From assembly GCA_030669775.1 (NCBI GenBank), contig DAOVCZ010000164.1, positions 1-5,033 of the forward strand: a stretch of 5,033 nucleotides of DNA, written 5' to 3'. This stretch comes from Chloroflexota bacterium (GTDB lineage Bacteria > Chloroflexota > Anaerolineae > Anaerolineales > UBA4823). A model generated the notes under the pieces. That model was not told the DNA's origin. It saw nothing but the letters and a program-made list of their open reading frames with translations, and did no database searches. A program made the translations under genes and the position numbers. Positions within the stretch are counted from its first letter, which is position 1. Each line of letters begins with the position of its first letter. This document shows, piece after piece, positions 1-5,033 of this stretch.

Positions 1-35
1 GAGTCTACTTGTTCAGAAATATACAGAATCACAAA

Positions 36-90
36 ATTAACTTGTATTTAACCTATCTTTAACAATCCATTCCAGACCCGTTAACCCGCT
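36..90 (+). promoter_or_regulatory. Pho-box-like array of 11-bp direct repeats upstream of pstS
   Basis: Exact TTAAC pentamers start at 37, 48, 59 and 81, so the spacings are 11, 11 and 22 bp. The skipped position at 70 reads TTCCA, a degenerate copy. The array therefore reads as five phased 11-bp units, four of them exact. Binding sites of PhoB/PhoP-family regulators are known to be direct repeats on an 11-bp period, including TTAACA-like units in Bacillus and CTTAACCT-like units in cyanobacteria. The last TTAAC ends about 10 bp before a candidate -10 element, the usual place for a Pho box that stands in for the -35. The repeats and phasing are seen directly; binding by a phosphate-starvation response regulator is inferred from them and from the pst genes downstream. 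Confidence 0.75.
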
Positions 91-92
91 CG

Positions 93-101
93 TGATATTC
101 T
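93..101 (+). promoter_or_regulatory. candidate extended -10 element of the pst operon promoter
   Basis: TG at 93-94, one base, then TATTCT at 96-101 matches an extended -10 (TGnTATAAT) at four of six hexamer positions. It lies about 10 bp after the last TTAAC repeat. There is no good TTGACA at the -35 position, which fits an activator-dependent promoter. Transcription would start near 107-109, leaving a leader of about 30 bases before pstS. A TAGAAT at 113-118 is closer to consensus but sits too near the ribosome binding site to serve. Confidence 0.45.
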
Positions 102-136
102 TCGTTAAATATTAGAATTTTTAAGGAGTGAAAAGA

Positions 137-1216
137 ATGAAGCGTTATTCAATTACGATATTTTCCATATTTTTACTAACCGCGGTGCTACTTGGTGCTT
201 GTGCTTCAGCGACAACTCAAGCACCAGCTCCTGAAGCAGCAGTTGAGACGGAAGCCCCTCAAGTTGAGGAGTCTCCGACTGAAGTACCTGAAGAGTCTAC
301 ACAAGCGGAAGAATCGTTGAACAAAGTTCACCTTCCCGAGGTAGATCCAGCTGCTGTCGTCGGCGATATCATTTCTGCTGGTAGTTCGACTGTCTTCCCC
401 CTGGCAGAAGCCATCGCAGTGCGCTTTGAAGAAGAAGGCTACACCGGCAAGATCACCATTGACAGCATCGGTTCTGGCGCTGGCTTTGAGCGCTTCTGTG
501 TAGCCGGCGAGACCGACGTCTCCAACGCCAGCCGCGCTATCAAGGACTCAGAGGTCGAAAGCTGCCAAGGTATCGGACGTGAGCCGATCGAGTTCCGCAT
601 CGGCACTGACGCCATGGCCTTCGTGGTCAGCCTTGAGAATGATTTCCTCGAAGACCTGACCCTCGAACAGCTGGCCCAGGTGTTCTCCACTGCCCAAACA
701 TGGGCTGATATCGATCCCAGCTTCCCCGATGAGACCATCCTGCGCTATGCTCCCGGCACCGACTCTGGCACCTTTGACTACTTCGTTGAAGAGGTCATGG
801 GATCTGCATTTGACGATGATGAAGACGCAGGCAAGGCTGCCATCCTCAGCGCTGAGAACATTCAGTTCAGCGAAGATGACAATGTCCTCGTCCAGGGTGT
901 CGCCGGCAGCCCTTACGCCATCGGCTTCTTCGGCTTCGCCTATGCCCAGGAGAACCCGGATATCATCCGCCCAATCTCACTGGAAGGCGTCACTATATCC
1001 CCCGAAACAGCTGAAAGTAGTGAATACCCCATGGCTCGCCCACTGTTCATCTACTCGGATGCGGGTATCATGCAGTCCAAACAGCAGGCAGCCGATTACA
1101 TCAACTTCTTCCTGACCTATGTCAATGATGAAATATACGATGTCGGTTATTTCCCTGCCTCCGTCGAAGCAATAGATGAAGCCAGGCAGAGTTGGTTAGA
1201 TGCAATGGGTCAATAG
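137..1216 (+). CDS. pstS: phosphate ABC transporter substrate-binding lipoprotein PstS
   Basis: This is the extracytoplasmic phosphate-binding subunit of the Pst importer, 359 residues, membrane-anchored by lipid. I chose the ATG at 137 because AAGGAG at 123-128 sits 8 bases ahead of it; the in-frame GTG at 128 overlaps that ribosome binding site. Residues 1-21 are a lipoprotein signal (KR, a hydrophobic stretch, then lipobox L19-G20-A21-C22). Residues 23 to about 65 form a Pro/Glu/Thr-rich acidic linker. The PstS-like fold follows, with glycine/serine loops that in this family bind phosphate: SAGSSTVFP (80-88), GSGAGFERF (112-120) and PGTDSGTFDYF (206-216). Cys121 and Cys143 could form a disulfide. 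The core is GC-rich with mostly C/G-ending codons, unlike the AT-richer pstC. First gene of the operon, directly behind the Pho-box-like array. The family call is secure; phosphate specificity is supported by the neighbours. Confidence 0.95.
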   Translation: MKRYSITIFSIFLLTAVLLGACASATTQAPAPEAAVETEAPQVEESPTEVPEESTQAEESLNKVHLPEVDPAAVVGDIISAGSSTVFPLAEAIAVRFEEEGYTGKITIDSIGSGAGFERFCVAGETDVSNASRAIKDSEVESCQGIGREPIEFRIGTDAMAFVVSLENDFLEDLTLEQLAQVFSTAQTWADIDPSFPDETILRYAPGTDSGTFDYFVEEVMGSAFDDDEDAGKAAILSAENIQFSEDDNVLVQGVAGSPYAIGFFGFAYAQENPDIIRPISLEGVTISPETAESSEYPMARPLFIYSDAGIMQSKQQAADYINFFLTYVNDEIYDVGYFPASVEAIDEARQSWLDAMGQ

Positions 1217-1240
1217 ATAAAAAAAAACAGAATCCTTCGT

Positions 1241-1277
1241 CGCGCCAGACTGTCACACCGGATTACAGTCTGGCGCG
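1241..1277 (+). terminator. perfect 13-bp stem-loop between pstS and pstC (attenuator or mRNA-processing signal)
   Basis: CGCGCCAGACTGT (1241-1253) is the exact reverse complement of ACAGTCTGGCGCG (1265-1277), with an 11-base loop. Nine of the 13 pairs are G-C, so the hairpin should be very stable. The following bases, TTAGATATTTT, are only partly U-rich, so this is not a textbook intrinsic terminator. A run of nine A (1219-1227) lies between the pstS stop and the stem, but 13 bases away, too far for a clean terminator on the opposite strand. The likely role is partial termination or protection of the pstS 3' end, making more PstS than permease. The structure is seen directly; the role is inferred. 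Confidence 0.6.
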
Positions 1278-1329
1278 TTAGATATTTTCCCAAGCAGGAT
1301 GAATGCAATAACGCTCACACAAATCTTAA

Positions 1330-1335
1330 TATAAT
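1330..1335 (+). promoter_or_regulatory. possible weak internal -10 element ahead of pstC
   Basis: A perfect TATAAT lies 37 bases before the pstC start, in the AT-rich end of the pstS-pstC gap. At spacings of 16-18 bp upstream I see only AATAAC-like sequence, with no recognisable -35, and there is no TG extension or phased TTAAC array. It could give basal pstCAB-phoU transcription independent of the pstS promoter, or be a chance match in AT-rich sequence. Confidence 0.25.
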
Positions 1336-1354
1336 GATTAATCAAAAATACACT

Positions 1355-1360
1355 GGAGAA
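1355..1360 (+). promoter_or_regulatory. weakly placed ribosome binding site of pstC
   Basis: GGAGAA is the only Shine-Dalgarno-like sequence ahead of pstC. Its GGAG core ends 14 bases before the ATG at 1373, well beyond the usual 5-9. An in-frame TAA at 1367-1369 rules out an earlier start. The next in-frame ATG (1430) has no better site. Translation of pstC may therefore be less efficient than that of pstS, pstA or phoU, which have well-spaced sites. Confidence 0.5.
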
Positions 1361-1372
1361 ACAATATAATCC

Positions 1373-2329
1373 ATGTATGAAGCAAAGAATGCCCAATTTC
1401 CGGCAACATCGACTGATGAAGCTGATTATATGGACCTGAGAAGTCAACCACGCATTCATGAATCAATTATTAAAGGCTTCTTGATTTTCAGTGGAGTTAT
1501 TTCTATCCTGACCACAGTCGGGATAGTTGTATTTCTCGGTCAAGAAGCCTTACGCTTCTTCACCGATCCACAAGTATCCCTCGTAGAATTTTTCACAGGC
1601 ACAGTCTGGCAGCCGCAAATCTATAAATTCGGAATCCTGCCTCTCCTTTCTGCTACAGTGATGTCTTCTTTGATAGCTATGGGTTTAGCAATTCCAATTG
1701 GATTAAGTGTAGCGATATATCTAAGTGAATACGCATCCCAAAGAATACGCAGCATAATTAAACCGTCCTTAGAGATTCTCGCTGGGATCCCAACTGTTGT
1801 ACTGGGCTTTTTTGCATTAACTTTCATGACTCCTCTTCTACGCAGTATCCTGGGAAATGACGTCGTCCAGATTTACAACGTGTTTTCTGCAGGGGTTGTC
1901 ATGGGGATCCTTATCTTGCCTTTGATCAGCTCAATGACCGAGGATGCCTTGCATGCTGTGCCCAATACTCTTCGAGAAGGTGCCTATGGCTTGGGGGCGA
2001 CAAAATTAGAAGTCTCTACCCAAGTTGTCCTTCCCGCTGCTATTTCGGGGATCGCAGCTGCAATCATATTAGGAATCTCAAGAGCCATTGGGGAGGCAAT
2101 GATAGTCGCTATTGCCGCTGGTGCAGGACCCAACTTTACAATCAACCCCTTCGAAGCTGCAGAAACGATGACTGGACATATCGTTCGGATTAGTGGAGGT
2201 GACATCAGCTACGATTCTCTCGATTACAACAGCTTATTTGCGATCGCCCTCATGTTGTTCCTCTTTACTTTAACGCTTAATATCCTCAGCCAGAGGATTA
2301 TCCGGCGTTTCCGGGAGGTTTATGAATGA
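1373..2329 (+). CDS. pstC: phosphate ABC transporter permease subunit PstC
   Basis: This is one of the two membrane subunits that form the phosphate channel of the Pst importer, 318 residues, close to the usual PstC length. A polar N-terminus (1-34) precedes about six hydrophobic segments, near residues 36-56, 87-117, 135-157, 168-187, 219-247 and 286-308. The cytoplasmic EAA-type coupling loop, which docks on the ATPase, reads EDALHAVPNTLREGAYGLGA (190-209) and continues to VVLP at 218-221. SRAIGE (236-241) carries the Arg and Glu of the conserved PstC segment implicated in phosphate translocation in E. coli. ATG 1373 is the first possible start after an in-frame stop, although its ribosome binding site is distant. 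The gene follows a 156-bp gap after pstS and overlaps pstA by 4 bp. Telling PstC from PstA rests on gene order and on the N-terminal region. Confidence 0.93.
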   Translation: MYEAKNAQFPATSTDEADYMDLRSQPRIHESIIKGFLIFSGVISILTTVGIVVFLGQEALRFFTDPQVSLVEFFTGTVWQPQIYKFGILPLLSATVMSSLIAMGLAIPIGLSVAIYLSEYASQRIRSIIKPSLEILAGIPTVVLGFFALTFMTPLLRSILGNDVVQIYNVFSAGVVMGILILPLISSMTEDALHAVPNTLREGAYGLGATKLEVSTQVVLPAAISGIAAAIILGISRAIGEAMIVAIAAGAGPNFTINPFEAAETMTGHIVRISGGDISYDSLDYNSLFAIALMLFLFTLTLNILSQRIIRRFREVYE

Positions 2330-3609
2330 GCGATTACGAAAAACCTTCCATGGATTTATTCCAGCCCAATTACGATCGACCAGAAGCTGATCTCTTTGAA
2401 GACACTCTGGATAAACGCCATAGAGTAGGCAGAGTTTGGAAAGTCGTTTTTCAGATCTCCACAGTTATCGGCATCATTGCTCTGGCCACACTTATCCTTA
2501 AGATATTCAACGACACAATGGGATATGCGGCGATCCAGTACAAAAAGAATCCAGCGACCATTTCAACCACGGGTAAATCGCTGGAAGAAATGAGCTGCTC
2601 TGAACTTTGGCCGATATTGGCTGAGAATGTCTCCAAAAACCGGCTGCGGACTATTGAGAGAGAAAAGATCCTTGAGGAGAGAACCAAGACTGAATGCTAT
2701 AACCTGGTAATGTTTGAAGTTGCGGAACCAACTGTTAAGAAAACTTGGCCCCTTTTGGCTTCGCTAATTAATTATCAGGAAATTCAAGCTTATACAGCAG
2801 AGAAATACCCCGAAGGGGATTTGACCTTTAAAGTATGGATTACCAAATCATTTATCCTTTCCCCACAAAGCGATGATCCTTTGAAGGCGGGTATAAAGAC
2901 CGCTATCCTCGGTTCCCTCTTCATCATACTTATTGTGATTATCATTTCATTTCCGATCGGCGTAGCTGCGGCGATCTATTTAGAAGAATACGCTACCCAA
3001 AATCGGATCAATAACATCATCCAAACCAATATCAACAATTTAGCCGGAGTACCTTCCATTATCTATGGGATGTTGGGTTTAGCAGTCTTTGTGCGTTATC
3101 TGGAACCAATTACCAGCGGGGCATTATTTGGTTTCTCGGATCCGACAACTGCAAACGGCCGCACAATCCTCTCTGCTGGGCTTACCTTATCTCTTTTGAT
3201 CCTTCCTGTTGTGATCATCAATGGCCAAGAAGCCATTCGCGCGGTTCCTAATTCATTACGACAAGCCAGCTACGGCATGGGAGCCACAAAATGGCAAACA
3301 GTTTGGTCGCATGTTCTGCCGAATGCTTTACCCGGCATCTTAACTGGGACGATCCTGGCAGTATCGCGCGCCTTTGGTGAAACAGCTCCGTTAGTGGTCG
3401 TCGGCGCAGCAACGTTCATTACTTTTAGTCCGGAGAGCATATTTTCAAAATTTACCAGCGTCCCAATTCAAATCTATCAATGGACCGCCCGACCCCAAGA
3501 TGCCTTCCAAAATATCGCCGCAGCTGCAATTATTGTCTTGTTAGTGCTTCTATTGGTATTAAATGCAACTGCGGTCTTCTTGAGAAACCGTTATAGCCGG
3601 AGGTGGTGA
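2326..3609 (+). CDS. pstA: phosphate ABC transporter permease subunit PstA, enlarged form
   Basis: This is the second channel subunit of the Pst importer, 427 residues, compared with about 300 in E. coli PstA. The start overlaps the pstC stop (ATGA), and GGGAGG at 2313-2318 is 7 bases upstream, so translation is probably coupled. Residues 1-36 are polar, acidic and presumably cytoplasmic. TM1 spans about 39-60. Residues 62-187 form a long insert, predicted extracytoplasmic, with Cys91, Cys124, a charged stretch (105-122) and two similar WPILA/WPLLA segments (95-99, 141-145). The standard permease core follows, with hydrophobic segments near 189-219, 239-258, 282-299, 334-360 and 397-419. Its EAA loop reads QEAIRAVPNSLRQASYGMGA (301-320), then VLP at 330-332, and SRAFGE (347-352) parallels SRAIGE in PstC. 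The extra size lies almost wholly in the insert; I recall similar inserts in Chloroflexota PstA, untested here. Confidence 0.93.
   Translation: MSDYEKPSMDLFQPNYDRPEADLFEDTLDKRHRVGRVWKVVFQISTVIGIIALATLILKIFNDTMGYAAIQYKKNPATISTTGKSLEEMSCSELWPILAENVSKNRLRTIEREKILEERTKTECYNLVMFEVAEPTVKKTWPLLASLINYQEIQAYTAEKYPEGDLTFKVWITKSFILSPQSDDPLKAGIKTAILGSLFIILIVIIISFPIGVAAAIYLEEYATQNRINNIIQTNINNLAGVPSIIYGMLGLAVFVRYLEPITSGALFGFSDPTTANGRTILSAGLTLSLLILPVVIINGQEAIRAVPNSLRQASYGMGATKWQTVWSHVLPNALPGILTGTILAVSRAFGETAPLVVVGAATFITFSPESIFSKFTSVPIQIYQWTARPQDAFQNIAAAAIIVLLVLLLVLNATAVFLRNRYSRRW
3599..3603 (+). promoter_or_regulatory. ribosome binding site deciding the pstB start
   Basis: GGAGG within the last codons of pstA lies 5 bases before ATG 3609. 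Two in-frame GTG codons at 3603 and 3606 overlap or abut this site and could not use it, so ATG 3609 is the start. That ATG shares one base with the pstA stop (TGATG), an arrangement typical of translational coupling. Confidence 0.75.
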
Positions 3610-4451
3610 TGAATCTAGGAATTCATCTTGATACTACAGTCAACCAAACTATTATCGAAGAAATCAAGGAACCAGATATCATCCATGCAATCGAGGCAAA
3701 AGATTTAAATGTATTCTATGGTGATTTCCTCGCTGTTCGAGAAGTCGATCTGGTCATTCAAGCACAGAAGATTACTGCACTCATCGGCCCTTCCGGTTGT
3801 GGAAAAAGCACTGTGTTGAGATCGTTTAACCGGATGAACGATTTGATTCCCACTGCCAGGACTACAGGTGAAGTACTGTTTCATGGAAAGAATATCTACA
3901 AAGAAGGCGTTGACCCGGTGGAAGTACGTAAACGTATTGGGATGGTTTTCCAGAAACCCAATCCATTTCCAAAATCTATCTATGAGAATATCGCCTGGGG
4001 AGTCCATATTAATGGTTTTAAAGGTAGTAAATCGGATATGGACAATCTTATCGAGCAAACACTGCGTAGTGCTGCATTATGGGATGAGGTCAAAGATAAG
4101 TTGCATGACAGCGGACTATCTCTGTCTGGAGGTCAACAGCAGCGCTTATGTATCGCCCGGACAATTGCCATAAGACCTGATATCATTCTTATGGATGAAC
4201 CCTGCTCAGCCTTGGATCCAATATCCACATTAAAAATCGAAGAGCTGATGCGTGATTTATCCGAAGAGTATACGATTATAATTGTGACACATAACATGCA
4301 GCAGGCGGCCCGCGTCTCTGAATTTACAGCATTTTTCTCGTTAACTGAAAATCGGGCTGGTGTCTTGATGGAATATGGGCTAACAATTCAACTATTCACC
4401 AACCCCAAAAACAAAATCACTGAGGATTACATTACAGGTCGCTTTGGATAA
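3609..4451 (+). CDS. pstB: phosphate ABC transporter ATP-binding protein PstB
   Basis: This is the cytoplasmic ATPase that powers phosphate import; two copies would dock on the EAA loops of PstC and PstA. The protein has 280 residues, slightly longer than E. coli PstB (257), mainly through about 25 extra residues at the N-terminus. All nucleotide-binding motifs are intact: Walker A GPSGCGKST (60-68), Q-loop Gln115 in VFQKPNPFP (113-121), ABC signature LSGGQQQR (172-179), Walker B IILMDEP (192-198) with catalytic Glu197, D-loop SALD (200-203) and switch His228 in THNMQQA (227-233). FNRMNDL (73-79), QKPNPFPKSIYENI (115-128) and the C-terminal DYITGRFG are PstB hallmarks that separate it from other ABC ATPases. 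Coupled to pstA by a one-base overlap. Confidence 0.97.
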   Translation: MNLGIHLDTTVNQTIIEEIKEPDIIHAIEAKDLNVFYGDFLAVREVDLVIQAQKITALIGPSGCGKSTVLRSFNRMNDLIPTARTTGEVLFHGKNIYKEGVDPVEVRKRIGMVFQKPNPFPKSIYENIAWGVHINGFKGSKSDMDNLIEQTLRSAALWDEVKDKLHDSGLSLSGGQQQRLCIARTIAIRPDIILMDEPCSALDPISTLKIEELMRDLSEEYTIIIVTHNMQQAARVSEFTAFFSLTENRAGVLMEYGLTIQLFTNPKNKITEDYITGRFG

Positions 4452-4491
4452 TTTAATTTCCGGTGTCAGATATCCAGAGGAGGAATAGACG

Positions 4492-5033
4492 ATGACTTCA
4501 ATTAATCCAAGAGAAACCCTCGATCGAGCAATACAAGAAGTACTGGACGAAGTACTTGTATTGGGGAGTATGGTAGAAGAAGCAATTCAGGCATCTGTCG
4601 AATCCCTCAAGCAACGCGATATCCACGCATCACAGAGAATTTACTTCGCTGACGAGAACATCAATGCCAAACACTTTGAAATCGAAGATGCTTGCATTGT
4701 GCTCATTGCTACTCAACAACCCATGGCCAAAGACCTTCGCCTGCTAGCTGCTGTATTAGAGATTGTCACTGAATTAGAGCGCATTGGCGATTACGCCAAA
4801 GGGATTGCGCGGATCAATATCCTTATGAGCGATGAACCGCTTGTAAAACCGCTGATCGATATTCCCCGCATGTCAGAATTAGGCATAGATATGCTGCACC
4901 GGGCGTTAAGTGCCTTCGTCTCCGGTGACGTGGACGCTGCTCGATCAATTCCAAAAGAAGATGATATGATCGATGCTCTTTACAACCAGGTCTATCGTGA
5001 ACTTGTTACATATATGATCGACGATACCTCTAC
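4492..5033 (+). CDS. phoU: phosphate signalling and transport regulator PhoU (3' end outside window)
   Basis: PhoU is a soluble, mainly helical protein that couples Pst transporter activity to the PhoR-type sensor kinase and prevents excessive phosphate uptake. The reading frame is open from ATG 4492 to the window edge: 180 complete codons plus two bases. PhoU proteins are usually about 210-240 residues, so roughly the last 30-60 are missing here. The start is set by AGAGGAGGA (4476-4484), whose GGAGG core ends 8 bases before the ATG. The first three-helix repeat ends in ELERIGDYAKGIARI (94-108), matching the PhoU E/D-xxx-D metal-site signature. The second repeat starts near residue 125, with EDDMIDALYNQ (156-166) as its counterpart of the first repeat's FEIEDACI region (62-69). 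The gene lies 40 bp after pstB with no terminator between, so it is probably co-transcribed. Confidence 0.93.
   Translation, partial: MTSINPRETLDRAIQEVLDEVLVLGSMVEEAIQASVESLKQRDIHASQRIYFADENINAKHFEIEDACIVLIATQQPMAKDLRLLAAVLEIVTELERIGDYAKGIARINILMSDEPLVKPLIDIPRMSELGIDMLHRALSAFVSGDVDAARSIPKEDDMIDALYNQVYRELVTYMIDDTS

Noticed and set aside
1..35. Left edge of the window before the repeat array, searched for the end of an upstream gene or terminator
   Set aside because: It is too short and AT-rich to support a coding frame, and no hairpin is visible.
105..110. TTAAAT considered as a further unit of the upstream repeat array
   Set aside because: It is 24 bp from the last unit, out of phase with the 11-bp period, and lies where transcription probably begins.
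439..738. A 99-codon minus-strand frame opposite pstS, and similar ones opposite pstC, pstA and pstB
   Set aside because: They lie fully inside genes with clear protein families, and their products are low-complexity shadows of those codons without recognisable motifs.
729..1115. A 128-codon plus-strand frame inside pstS
   Set aside because: The product is Ser/Ala/Pro/Arg-rich, as expected when GC-rich pstS codons are read out of frame; there is no start context or motif.
1326..1343. TTAAT at 1326 and 1338 plus palindromic GATTAATC (1336-1343), considered as a second Pho box before pstC
   Set aside because: The spacing is 12 bp, not 11, the final base differs from the TTAAC of the pstS array, and only two copies occur in AT-rich sequence.
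1253..1459. A 68-codon minus-strand reading frame across the pstS-pstC gap and the pstC 5' end
   Set aside because: It runs through one arm of the stem-loop and overlaps conserved pstC, has no convincing ribosome binding site, and the cysteine/isoleucine-rich product resembles no family I know. It looks like a chance frame in AT-rich sequence.
1..5033. A novel defence, mobile or secretion system hidden in the window
   Set aside because: Nearly all sequence is accounted for by five well-known phosphate transport genes and their control regions. No transposase, integrase, CRISPR repeat, terminal inverted repeat or unexplained gene is visible.

Overview
This window holds one high-affinity phosphate uptake operon, pstS-pstC-pstA-pstB-phoU, with all genes on the + strand. 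The first four genes are complete. phoU runs off the right edge after 180 codons. The protein style suggests a member of the Chloroflexota, probably an Anaerolineae-like lineage: a PstS with a long acidic linker and SAGSSTVFP, GSGAGFERF and PGTDSGTFDYF motifs, and an enlarged PstA with a big extracytoplasmic loop. That assignment rests on recalled family resemblance and was not tested by a search.

Layout. Bases 1-136 are non-coding and carry a striking array of TTAAC direct repeats on an 11-bp period, followed by a candidate extended -10. This is the arrangement expected of a PhoB/PhoP-type phosphate-starvation promoter. pstS (137-1216) encodes the lipoprotein that binds phosphate. A 156-bp gap follows, containing a perfect 13-bp stem-loop (1241-1277) and a possible weak second promoter. 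pstC (1373-2329) and pstA (2326-3609) encode the two permease subunits and overlap by 4 bp (ATGA). pstB (3609-4451) encodes the ATPase and overlaps the pstA stop by one base (TGATG). phoU (4492 to beyond 5033) follows after 40 bp with a strong ribosome binding site.

How the genes work together. PstS captures phosphate outside the membrane and delivers it to the PstC-PstA channel. A PstB dimer hydrolyses ATP to drive import. PhoU is the regulator that in known systems links Pst transport state to a PhoR-type sensor kinase and restrains uptake. No phoR/phoB-type genes lie in the window, but the repeat array implies such a regulator acts here. The stem-loop after pstS and the GC-rich, C/G-ending codons of pstS compared with the AT-richer pstC fit a binding protein made in excess over the membrane subunits.

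I found no mobile element, CRISPR array, tRNA or rRNA, and no new defence or metabolic system. The points most worth a second look are the 11-bp-phased repeat array, the roughly 125-residue external insert of PstA with two cysteines, and the stem-loop between pstS and pstC.
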